Assembly: GCA_009760855.2 (NCBI GenBank)
Contig: WPIO01000145.1
Location: 583,001 to 647,000 of the forward strand
Reading direction: 5' to 3'
DNA length: 64,000 nucleotides
From: Cristatella mucedo
Lineage: Eukaryota; Bryozoa; Phylactolaemata; Cristatellidae
This document shows, piece by piece, positions 11,570-22,182 of the stretch (positions are counted from its first letter, which is position 1; each line of letters begins with the position of its first letter). Both the position numbers and the translations under genes were made by a program. The notes beneath the pieces were generated by a model. The model saw only the letters and a program-made list of their open reading frames with translations. It was not told the origin of the DNA and ran no database searches.

Positions 11570-12260
11570 GGAAAAAATTGGTAGTCGCATGTCAGCCGAC
11601 GCCGGCAGGCAGCCGCGCCGGAATGGCGATGACCATAAGCTAGCTAGCCTGGTGGCAGTGAGCTAGCTAGTGCACCCACGGGGGAGGCCGGGGGCGGGGC
11701 CGCCGGGAGCTGCTGCTGCTGCTGCTGCGTGCTTCGCACGGGAAGCCGAGGGGACACGGAGCCAGCCAGGCGACAGGCGTCTGCACTCAGCCGAGTCGCG
11801 GCTCGGCCGTACGGAGAGCGGGCAGAGGGCGGGGTACGGCCAAGCGCCGCAACGCATTTGGGCCCAGGCAGCTACTCCACAGGCAAGCTTGGCTGCCGCG
11901 AAGCAGCTCGAGTACCTGCTCGAATGGCATCGTCAGGCTGTGGCCCCTCGAAGTCGGCCGCTTCACGCCGTCGAGCGCTCTCGTCGGTCGGTATTGGCTC
12001 CTTCTTCCGACGGACGTCGGCGGCTGGACTTCGGCGCTAGCTACACGCGAACGATTCGCCTACAACGTTTCCCAGCTGCTAGTTGACAGAGCGAACGCAT
12101 AATAATCACGAACAATGACCACTATTCTGCCGCCGTCCGGAAACGGTGAACGCGAGCGAGGTAGGGCAGCTGACGGAGGGTGGGGGAACGGGCATACTAC
12201 AAACGAGGGCGAGTCGCGACTATCGTAAATCGTTAGCGGCCGTGCGGGTCAGGCTTCGTT
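11570..12260. promoter_or_regulatory. CpG-rich block, likely promoter of the N4BP1-like gene
   Basis: CpG density rises sharply relative to the flanks. GC-box-like ggggcggggc and gagggcggggt motifs occur near 11693 and 11828, and a short CTG run near 11710. It sits immediately upstream of the first recognised minus-strand exon. Frames on both strands are Arg/Ala-rich artefacts of composition. The transcription start and first exon are not identified. Confidence 0.45.
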
Positions 12261-12587
12261 TGAATATACGGTAAGGCATGCCGAGCAAATGTGCAAGGTC
12301 GCAAGGTTCGACGCTACCAGGGCGCCCACCTGGAGAGAGTGCAGGCCTGTTATGCGACTCAGTAAGTACCGCAGCGTCGGCACCTTGGCGCTAGAAAGAC
12401 GCGCGAGGCTTCCGCATACTTAAATAACGAAATCTTTTGACGAGTGCGAATACGCAAGGGAAAAACCGTTGGGGGGCTAACTCCTCAGAAATAGCGAGTC
12501 GCATTTCTTTTTGATTGGTCACAGGTCACGCACAGACACATACGCAATGACCTCTGCTTTATCGAGCCTCCAGTTCGCCTCACCCTA

Positions 12588-12660
12588 ATATAATATAATT
12601 CGTTTGTATGGCGCCCCAAGAGAACTTAATCTCTATTCAGGTGCTTCACATATGCCACGT
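12588..12660 (-). mobile_element. L2-type LINE 3' end fragment
   Basis: It carries the reversed terminal hairpin region of the window's LINE family (gcgccccaagagaacttaatctct, then a degenerate gcgctttacat). Only the last 70 bp or so remain. Confidence 0.65.
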
Positions 12661-13480
12661 GGCTCGAGCACACGATCTCGGTCATCAATTCTTAACCGCT
12701 AGGCCAAACCAGCGTCTTACATCCTCCCCCAACCGCTAAATCAACAGGGAATTCCCGAGGTTCCCACTGTACACTAATTCACCGAAAGCTCGGAGGAGGA
12801 GGCGTATGCACCCCCTCGAAACCCCGGAACTTAAATAAGCTGCCGTCAGATCGTGCGGTCCTGCAGCACGATTGCGTCAGGTTTTGTTATGAGGTCCACG
12901 TATTCACCACATCCACTGAATACGTCACGCCACTGATGTTCGTGCTGCTCCCGAGACCCTCCGTAACTGTCTATCAACTGCAAAGTCCCGCGATTAGGAA
13001 CTACTAGCTTGAGGCGGCTGAGCTTCGATTATGAATCGTGAGCTTGGCCGCTAGGTTTGCACTGAGAGCCGCTTACGAAAAAGCGGCGAGATAAGCCGAG
13101 GAGCGATTTATAATTGTGTAAGGAACGTTTTAAGTGAAGACACTCGACACACCTAACCTTCTAGTGGCCGGTTTCAGAGGGCTACCATTACCAAAACCGG
13201 CTTTGCCACCTCCTACTCGCCTAGGGCTTTGCAGGGGTAACCTCGAGCAGGCACCTTGGAGTCGCTGTCGCACCGGGTGTTGAGTGACGGCGAATGCGGA
13301 GCCAAAACTCCAACATTCGACAGACAAGCATTACAGATGCACAATCTAAAAATGCTAATAGCTACCGTCAACCATCTGCTTAACCGCTCCCGGGTTAGCT
13401 CCTTACCTAGCGATCGGTGTGGTGACCTAGCCGATAGCTTCTCTAGCTTCTTTGTCAGCAAGATAGAATACATAAATTCT
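12661..13480. other. Intergenic stretch without supported genes
   Basis: Nothing convincing is visible. At about 12661-12715 the minus strand reads tttggcctagcggttaag, an A-box-like motif with only a poor B box, so it may be a decayed tRNA-derived element. Confidence 0.4.
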
Positions 13481-13640
13481 AGCTGATTAAACAGCCTCTT
13501 TTTGTATAGCGACAGAAAAGCCTTAATGGCTATCACCACCGCTTGCAGTGGCGGTAAAGAATCGCCCACCACCGGAATCAAACCCACGACCTCGGGACCG
13601 AGGTCGTGAAAGCAAACGCCTTACCTAATGTGCCATCACG
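13481..13640 (-). mobile_element. tRNA-derived SINE, near full length
   Basis: Read on the minus strand it has the A-box region with aggtaaggcg (one change), the perfect stem cacgacctcgg/ccgaggtcgtg, a B box gggtttgattcc, the body with gcaagcggtggtgatagc, and the tail aaagaggctgtttaatcagct. It belongs to the family whose other near-complete copies are at 22326, 31986, 32588 and 63834. Confidence 0.9.
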
Positions 13641-13741
13641 AAAAGATCAGAGTCCATTCCTAAGGTTACAGCATCCCATCAAGACATCCGTTTCCCGATT
13701 ACATCAACACAGGACTCTTGTCCATCAATTCTGTGCACTAT

Positions 13742-14785
13742 CTCGATGTCAACATTCAAGACGGCCACGAGTGACCTTATCCTGAAATTTTTATCCCAGT
13801 TGTACCTTTGCTTTGACCTATCCCAGCCCTCGAGCACGTCGAATTGTTTCAACTCCCTTGCTGCATGTATTGATAACATCCGCACACGAAGGACAGCAAA
13901 CTTTCTTAAATTGAATGACGACGAAACCAACTTACTAGTTATGGCGAACCAAATGTGATTCAAAAATTAGAATGTTTAACGCCTGCATTCGGCTCCGCCA
14001 GCATATCTCCTGCTGAATCTCACGTAATCTAGGTGTCCTGTTCCAAAGTGACCTTTCATTAGACAACCATATCAGGTCTACAGTCAAGCCTGCCTACTTT
14101 CATCTACAAAACATGGTTTAAATTTGGGCTTGCTTGGACAGAGATATTACATCGAGACTGGTCCATGAATTTGTGATAGCCCTTCTCGACTTCCGTACTC
14201 ACTGCTTGCTGGTCTACCGGCGTGTGCAATCAGGCGCTCACAGTTGGTGCAATACTCTGCAGCTAGTTTTGTCTGTTGAGCGTTACGGTTGCTACATCCC
14301 ACCACTTCTCGCTGACATGCACTGGCTCCCCATCCAGCAGGGTATTGAATTCAAGGTTCTGCCACTTACTTGTAGGTCCTTTCATTCTCTAGCTCCGGCC
14401 CACATATATGAGAACTACTTCCCCACCAGGCGATGTACAACCTGCTGTTCTGACTAGAATCCTTTGGTCATACCTCGTACGAACCTCAAAACCATTGGAG
14501 ACCGTGCCTTTACTTACTATGCTCTCAAAGCCTGGAGCTCACTACCGACGCACGTCACATCGTCCTCTGCTATGACGACTTTTAAAAAGAAGCTTAAAAC
14601 GCACTTGTTTATTACAGCATTTGGTGAGTCGTCGTGATCTGTTCTTCGCGTGCAAGTACCTTCTTACACGGTTCCCGCTGCTGCTGAAGTTACCACCACA
14701 TTTTTGTAATGCTTTCTATACAGCATCTGTAAAGTGCCTAGAAAGAGATTCAGTTCTCTGAGGGTGCTATATAAATGAATTATCA
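13742..14785 (+). mobile_element. L2/CR1-type LINE with its reverse-transcriptase core deleted
   Basis: It matches the LINE at 59150-62098 segment by segment. It begins at the Met-Ser-Thr-Phe-Lys region of the RT entry and then jumps straight to the LYLCFD segment that normally follows the YADD motif. It continues through the C-terminal region (hwlpiqq, tckrsf-type block) to the 3' hairpin aaagtgcctagaaagagatt and an ATT tail. Numerous frameshifts are present. About 700 bp of RT core are absent, so this copy is inactive. Confidence 0.8.
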
Positions 14786-15119
14786 TGCATGCGGTCGGCA
14801 TTTGCAAACGACAGGGTAAAGCACAAAGCACGAGTACGATGCAAAAAATATAATCGCACTTCTTTCATCAATGTTGTTACCGCGAGACCCCCCAGTTCGG
14901 ATAGTGGCAGAACGCGTGCAACGTGCAGAAATTAGATAGGGGCCAACTGACACTGCAGGTGACTTACCACTCGTGTACAACCTTCAATCAATGTGGCTGA
15001 GTCAGAGGCGCATTGCTAGCTTTCGGTCCCGAGGACAAAGCTACAAATGGCGCCCTCTTGTCAAAAATTGCCTCAAAATATCTCCACAACAGAAGAAATG
15101 CAAAAGACACACGCCAGCA

Positions 15120-16660
15120 GGCATATCAAGTCAAGAAATTTTTATTGACAAGGTAGCTATCACAGCTTTAATTTAGGGGTAATTTTTATGGCCTTGAACG
15201 TGGCCAATTGTTCCATTACAGTTTGAAAGTCAATGTTTTCCAGTTTTCTTTTTCTATGCTTAACAAGGCCAAATAAGCGAGTCGATCTTGCCCCACTGAT
15301 GCTATCAGATAAGTTAGGATTATCGACAGCATTTAGTGAGTGTTTGTGATTCCTCCTTCATGTGCATGTACCTGCTTACACTATGCCTGCTACGTACGGA
15401 TGTTACCACCAATCATTTGGTAATGCTTTCTAAACAGGATTTGTAAAGTGCCTGGAAAGAGATTCAGCTCTCTGATGGCACTATACAAATGTATTATTAT
15501 TACTATTCAGCTTCTTAAATGAACGTTCACAACTGGCAACTTATATAGCTTGGCGAGAAGAACTTTAAAGGCAACTCTCTCAAATAAGGTATTACATATT
15601 CTCCATTTCTGACAATGAAAGACATGAGTTACAGTGGTGTCTTGAGTGCCGAGTCGCGGTGTGTGTGTGGTAAGAAGCATTTTGCCGTCACGTATTTCGT
15701 TGAGCAGCTCTGTTCTACCAACGCCTAACAATAGAAACCTCCAAAATCTAAACACTGCTGGCGGAGTTTTGTCGGGTCAAGTACCTTCAAAAGCTTCTCA
15801 ACTTCAAACAAGAAACCAAATTTGGCATCACGATCTGTAAACAGGGAAAACCTAGTTGTAATTTTTTGACAGAGATAGTATAGGCTGTCTTTCGTTATTC
15901 TTGAAATATCCTCTGCCGAGGGACTAACACTTTGAGAGAGTTTTCCAGGCATCTGTGTCGTTCGGCGGATTATTAATTGAACTGCGACTCCCAAAAATTC
16001 GCATGACCTTTTGGCATCTACTAGTGATTCTTGTCACGGGTCTTCGGACTCTTAACCACTCAATTTCAAGAGAGTGGAGGTCACAGGATGCGTCTTTAAA
16101 GCTCCTCTTTGGATCCAGCAGTCATTTCTGAAAGCAGCGAATCTTCCTAAAGATTCTGTACCAAACTGGCAACAGAGCCAAAAAGTTAGTTCAAAATACA
16201 ATGTAAGAGACTGCCAGCTTCACTTCTTTTTTTCGAGTGCTCCATTCATGCCCTCATACAGTTGCTCCAAAAGACCTACAATGCTGTTCAGTCTATCATT
16301 GATAGCTTTCACAGCCTCCACTCTTGAATTCCACCTTGCGGCAGAGTCACGTTGGGCAGTGATGGCTAAGACTTTCTTCAGTTCTTCCCACCTTTGAGTT
16401 GATCTTGAAAATAATAAGAAACTGCTCTCTATTGTTCCAAAAAAGGTAATGGCAACGGAATCTCGACTTGCAGCATGAACTCCTGCCAGGTTCAAGCTAT
16501 GGTTATCATAGTTTACAAAAAATTCCTTCTCATATCTGGTGTTTCATCTTTTGGACACCTGAAAAGTGATCAGACATGACTGATGCGTTGTCGTAGCACA
16601 GCCAGTTTAGTAAGCATAGCTTGTGCGGTCTAATAGTGTCGGTGCTAAGCCACTTAACAC
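15120..16660 (-). pseudogene. Degenerate hAT transposase, copy 1
   Basis: On the minus strand the segment at 16220-16495 reads NLAGVHAASRDSVAITFFG, FSRSTQRWEELKKVL and RDSAARWNSRVEAVKA. This is the pattern of the hAT/ZMYM-type transposase core, where a bulky S-x-x-RW block is followed by a TRW-S-R-x-EA-like motif. The C-terminal dimerisation segment follows at lower coordinates but is interrupted by a LINE fragment at 15333-15507. Many stops and frameshifts remove coding capacity. A closely similar inverted copy lies at 22183-23560. Confidence 0.72.
15333..15507 (+). mobile_element. L2-type LINE 3' end inserted in hAT copy 1
   Basis: The sequence from acagcatttagtgagtg to tgtattattattactatt is a LINE 3' terminus with the hairpin region aaagtgcctggaaagagatt. 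Comparison with the uninterrupted hAT copy near 23330 shows the insertion inside the sequence of the C-terminal dimerisation motif. Confidence 0.8.
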
Positions 16661-16911
16661 CAGCTCGACCCTTGACGCGGCGTGGCAAGCTGGATCATCA
16701 AACTACAAGCAACTCAGGCTCTGCACTCTGCTTCACCGACCAGCAGACCGCTACTCTAAGACGGCGGCAGTGGTCTGGCCCATGCCTTTTTTAATGACCA
16801 GGTCGTGTCATACATTAATCTCGTCCTTACGTAATCATGAATCGCGCTGCTCGTAACGCGGCAATTTAATGAGCGTTTCATGCGAAAACTCAACGGCCTA
16901 CGCTCATATAG

Positions 16912-17097
16912 CAGCGGTTCTCAACGTGTGGGTCGTGAACCCTTTGGAGGTCGAACAACCCTTTCACAGGGGTCTCGTAAGACCATCGGAAAACGCGAAT
17001 TCCACATTTCGCACACAATAATTTTATGGTTATGGGTCGTCACAACATGAGGAACTGTATTAAACGGTCGTGGCATTAGGAAGGTTGCAAACCACCG
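16912..17097. mobile_element. SPIN-like hAT MITE
   Basis: The 186-bp element starts cagcggttctcaac and ends gttgcaaaccaccg. These are imperfect inverted repeats of the kind shown by SPIN transposons. Interior blocks also match my memory of SPIN: gtgggtcgtgaacccctt-like, ctttcacaggggtc, taagaccatcggaaaac, aataattttatggtt, cacaacatgaggaactgta and tggcattaggaaggtt. Flanking 8-bp sequences tcatatag (16904-16911) and ccatatag (17098-17105) differ at one base, consistent with a hAT target duplication. It has no coding capacity. A database alignment is needed to confirm identity. Confidence 0.8.
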
Positions 17098-17997
17098 CCA
17101 TATAGCTCATAGTCGTGGTTCCGCTGTCACGCTCATAGTTCCTAGTCGAGGGGGGCATAGCAGTTGACTGACGGGTTGCTATGGCGGGTCTCGGGAGCAG
17201 TGCGCACCGTGACGTAGCGTCGCCACTCCCGGACCCGCGTCTCTGCGTCTCTCCAACAGATCTCCAATGCACAGGAAGGAGCCCAAGTGTGAGCCTTGCA
17301 TCGCCAGACCAGGGTGTGCTTTGGTATGGGCGTTTTTAAGGTCATTTCGGACAGCCCAAAACTGTACCGACATGAGCCGTCGCAGTCAAAGTGCTTGGAA
17401 AGAGACTTGCTTTTCTTAGGACCCTACGAAATCGACAGTTTATTTATAAAATATTAAGATAGAAGGAAGTTACCAAGGAAGCAATTTTCATGCTAATGGA
17501 AGGCTTGTCACTCACTAGCTTACTTAAGGTGGTAGACGGGCTAGTACTATTAAGGCTGGTCGCTAACTCGTGTACAGTAGCAGACGTGTTACCACTACCG
17601 CCGAGGATTTACTAACATTACTAGCGGTACAATACCATTTGGCAGATGGGCTGTGCGGAGAGGGAGCGGCCGGGCCGGAAGCCGCAGCCCCCTCGAACGC
17701 GTCTTGCCAGGCAGGCCTTGCGATTGGCAGACGGTCTGAAGCTGGCGGCGAAAGCCGAATGAATCAGCGGCGAAAGCCGAATGAGTCAGCGGGGACGCTC
17801 GCCGTGACCTTTGCAGTCAGAGCGTGCGTTAGCGAATGCGCGACAGCTCGAAGGCCGATCGAAGACTGACGAAAGCATCGCGAACATGCTAGGCTGCAGC
17901 CCTCATAAGTTATGAGAATAATGTCCTCCTGCCCCGTGGCTAATGCCACAATCGACCTTAAAACTCCTCGAACTTCTAGCACGCATCAGTCTTTTAT

Positions 17998-18425
17998 CAT
18001 AATAATAATAATACACTTCTTAAAGCGACCTCAGATAACTCAATCTCTTTCTAGGCGTTTAAATTTGCTGCAAAGGAAACACGATCGAATGGTGAGTGGT
18101 ATCATACCCGACAAACAACACGGTTAGGGGGTGGCATGCACAGGGTCAGTATGCAAGTGTGGTTAGTGGCAGCATGCACAGTCAGCACGCATAAGCACAT
18201 AAAGGACGAATCGCGTGGACCCAATAAATTCTGTCATAAATAGGTGTTTTAAAGTTCCTTTTAACTGTGGTCAAGTCAGGGGACGTTGTGACGAAAGTCG
18301 GAAGTGAGTTCTAGGCTTTGGGAGCATACGAACTAAAGGCACGGTCTCCAAAGGATTTGAAGTTTATACGAGGTAAGGGTTGGTATATTTCGAAAAGCGG
18401 GTGGTACGATGCTTAGCCTGGTGGG
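17998..18425 (-). mobile_element. L2-type LINE 3' fragment
   Basis: It starts with an AAT tail and the reversed hairpin region (gcgacctcagataactcaatctc), followed by the family 3' UTR and the end of the ORF (reversed gaccgtgcctttagttcgtat). The reading frame is broken. Confidence 0.85.
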
Positions 18426-18718
18426 GAGTAGATTTGGCTCCGAAAAGTTACCGAACAGTACCTGCGAATCTCACACCACCACCCGATTGCCTGTATATCG
18501 GGTTTGTAACCCGTTTCTTGGAATTATTTCCCGTGGGCCTACATTGACGTGTTGCTTCTACCCTGCTTGTATCCTGTTTCGGCCTTCCTATTTTTAGGAA
18601 ATTTTAACGGTCAACTTCCCCTAAATCTTCCTTACTATTCGGTTTGCCCTCTGAGTGATCGTGCGAAAATTGCTGTTGTTGCACTGGGGCAGCTCTCAGC
18701 TTAGCTGCGATGGGAGCC

Positions 18719-18957
18719 CTTACCTTAATGGGGTCGACTAGGGCGCCTAGTATAGACCCAGCTCCTGATCCACCTAGCTCAGGTTAGAATAGAGCTCTAT
18801 GCAAGCGATGCGGTTAGGAGATGGAGCGACTAATGTGCTTGCCTTAGTGGGTTCGACTAGGACACTTTCTATAGGCCCGGCTTCTGGTCCACCCGCTAAA
18901 GTTAGAATGAAGCCTGGTGCAGACGATGCGGTCAGGATGAGCACCGACTAATGTGCT
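18719..18957. repeat. Diverged tandem duplication, unit about 118 bp
   Basis: Two adjacent copies align across their length: both start ccttaatgggg/ccttagtgggt then tcgactagg, share gttagaat and gatgcggt, and end cgactaatgtgc. I estimate about 75-80% identity by eye. The function is unknown. Confidence 0.75.
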
Positions 18958-20361
18958 GAAGTAGAAATAGCAGCTACGGCGCGAGGCCAGGAGTTTAGAG
19001 AAGAGAGGATATAATGGACGATTGACAGCTGCACGGTTACATTGTTACGAATATAGGAAATGGCCCTCAGCGATGCACCTCCCAGGGAATTTTAACCTAC
19101 CGCGACTGCTTTTATTGTTCGCCGCCTAATTTTCTGATTTTCATTAAGCTGGTAGTTTTCCATAACCAAGAACTCTCGCGGAACGCTTCGATGGTTGCGT
19201 CGCTCGAGTGCCACGCTTTTCAAAGCAATGAACGTGTGGCCTTCACGGCACCTACGATCGGTCGCTAGTTCAGCCTTGCCTGAGTCTTAGGCAAGAATTA
19301 GAGCGACGCTGAGCTTCTGAGACTCGGCTAAGTATTTCCTGTCTTTTACCAACCCACCACAGCCGTCTTGGTGACCTATGCGACAAAGACTCATGCAGGA
19401 CAGTAGCACGAAGGAAGCAAGACTCACCGTGTAAACGCGGCTTTTGAATTGTCCGTGTAGATAAAAGTGGCTTTATTCAAAAGCAACTACAAACGCATAC
19501 GAAGATGCGGCAGTAAGCTAGCCATACTTTTTATACCCGCTAAGGACATGAAGGTGGCAGAACGCTCTAGAACGAGCTGGTACGCAACAGCACAGCTCAA
19601 ACCCACCTAGCGACACATCCTGCCGGTGACGTAACAGGAAAAGCCCAGCCTCTTTCCGACCCAAACATCCGGACGGTAGCGGTCCTGTCGTAATCCAACG
19701 CACTGACGGCGCAGTCATTTCTCTTAGCATCCCGAAGACAGCGCCTGCCCAGTACTGCTAATAGATCCAATGAGTATAGTTTAATAAATTAGCCTTCAAA
19801 CGGAACTAGTATACTCGGGAAGACGCCACGCTTTACACGGGCCCAGTTTACCGAAGATGGCTAGCTGATGGAGACGGACTCGAGGGGAATCCGCCCGCGA
19901 CGTGTGGCGGAGCCAGAGGCGTAGCAAGAGGTGGGCAGGGGAGCGAATAACCCCGGGCGCCAAGGCTATGGGGGGCACTAAAGGAAAAATTGATTTCTCA
20001 TTTTTTTTGAAAATTTCATGTGAGAATACCAATCTTGATTTTTAAACAAGTCCTTGTTTCAATGGACTGACTATTGCTTGCTGAGCTAGTTAAGCATATT
20101 TACAGACTAAAACCATGCTGTAATTTGACGCTCTGGCCGCAGACACGTGACGACACGAAAATACCGAAGGGGCTTTAACTATCGAGTATTCGGCTGGCGC
20201 TCGCAGCGAAACTAGCACACGGCTGTTCACCTCTCCGTTCTTGTTTCAACTGCCCTTGTAGCACAGCGCCGGCCTGACTCAGTTTTAGAGCGCATGCGAA
20301 TTTCTCAGCAGTAAATACCTCTGTTCTAGAGCAAGAGGACGCAGCCATCGTAGTAGGGCAA

Positions 20362-20580
20362 CGAGGTGATTGATATTGGCTGGCCTGTCAACCCTATAGT
20401 CCCTGCTAGCAATTTGAGAATAGGGCAACGCTTGCCGAAGGTCGCTGTCGCCGCCAGCCAACCTAGATTTGGTGGACGGTTTCCGTGAGAACAAAAGAAG
20501 ACGGTGGAGAGCATCTGCGTTCTTGAGCGGTGAGTAAGAGGTCGCTGAGGTGATTGATATTGGCTGGGTTGTCAACCCCA
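20362..20580. repeat. Direct repeat of about 33 bp, 185 bp apart
   Basis: The segment gaggtgattgatattggctg plus a following tgtcaaccc block appears at about 20362 and again at about 20547. It does not correspond to any other repeat family in the window. Confidence 0.75.
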
Positions 20581-22182
20581 TTGTCCAGCTAGTTATATAA
20601 TTGTAACCGAGTTCCAGGGGTCAGAGGCTAATTTCCGCCAAACCCCGCCGTACTCAGGCAACGCTGCCGCTCGCCATGCCGCCGAGCTAGGGTAAGACGA
20701 GCGGCCGTCAGGGTAAACCTCTTTATAATAACGTATGCGCCAACAACACTAGGGGAACTTAACAAGTCTACAGGGAGGGTCCTAAACAAAGCACACTATC
20801 GGGACGCAAGATGACGCAGCAAGCGCCAACAAACGTGTCAGTTGGTCAGTCGGCTTCCGCAGTCCTGTCGTTGTACCGACTCCGAATCCAACAGTACGAG
20901 CGTACGCCGTCCAAAACCCGGCTGGCTGAGTAACTGCTTGGCTAGTCCGAGTCGACAACTACCACAGTCGTGAGCTTCCACAGAAAAACGCCAACACATG
21001 GGGGGGGGGTCACGAACACGCTATACGGGGAACGCGGAATATACAAGTCTAAACAACGAGCGAGCTATCCAGCTCCGCTCGGGCCTTGGGTACTCGTTCC
21101 CTTGCGTGCGTGGCAGCATCGCCGGAGCACGCCTGCACGAATCCAGGTGCATAACTCGGCGAGACCGCGAGCCTCCAGCACCAGGACTACTGGACTAACT
21201 TGGCCAACTTCTCGTACCCAAGAGCCCCGGCGACCTCACGTCATCGCACACGCCGTAGGGTCCCACCCCGGCCTAGCCGGTGACCCTTACCCTCATTATA
21301 GCCGCCGGGTCCCAGCCAACCGAACCTAGCCTGGGTACATAATAGTAGGGCGACGCTCGCTAGAAGCCTCTTCTTCATCTTTCCGGCTCCGTCTCGACGC
21401 CGTCGCTGGTAGTTGCCGGACTAGTTTATCTGAAAGCAATGGAGGAGGGTGGGCTGTTCACCTGTGATTGAGGGACAGGACGGGACAGCGACAGGAGGAT
21501 TCGGTGGACGCCGCCGAATCCGGTCGTATAGCACTCGAGATCGCATTTTGTGTTTCTTCTGCGTTTTCTGGGTGTGCACGTGCCCTTGGTCCCACCAAGA
21601 GTGCTTGGTGTAGTGTGCGAGGCTTTCCTGCCTGCACGGTGGAAGCGGAGCCCTAGCTCTCCAGTCTCAGGGTCGAGGCTCCGGTTCGGGCTCCTCGTCT
21701 TATTTGGGTCGTTCCCCACAATAGACGCAGGTAGTAGCCTAAGTGCGGGGACGTATTCCCTCCGCAAGAGTGCTTGTGCTGTTGAGAGCGTGCGAGGAGT
21801 GTGGAGATAAAACTGAGCTAGACGCGCAGCGACTATGTGCGCTTGCGAATAAAGCTCAGTAAAATCCCCAATTTGTGCGTCTCGCTTTCCAGTTCACGCC
21901 GGCCGTGGACTCACGACCACCTTTAGTAACGGTGAGTAGGTCAGCGCCAGAAATGCTCGTTTCGTGGCGGGCTGCTTATTGTGCGTAGACGCGAACCGAA
22001 CGGCATTAGGCGCTAGGTTACGCCGCTAGGTAAGCGGCAGATTAAGCCTAACCCACCGATCCTACGGCGTTACACCCTACCCGTCCGCTCGCACCATCCT
22101 GCGTGACGCAGGTGTGCTGCGTCACGCCAAGAGCGAGCCCGGCAGCTACGCCGAGTCAAGGACGAGCCAGCATACAGTGCCT

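Larger units (their letters stand above)
17106..22182. other. Region between inverted hAT copies, no supported gene
   Basis: It contains a LINE 3' fragment, a tandem duplication at 18719, a direct repeat at 20362/20547 and unassigned sequence. Near 19042 tgttacgaatatagg and near 21849 gcgaataaagctcag recall LTR ends and poly(A) regions, but I could not pair two termini. The ccagaggcgtagc motif near 19913 recurs at about 30758 and may be a DNA-transposon end. Confidence 0.4.

Noticed and set aside
19042-22080. A full LTR retrotransposon or solo LTR
   Set aside because: A tgttacgaa start-like string and an aataaa region exist, but I could not find matching termini, a target duplication, or gag/pol sequence.
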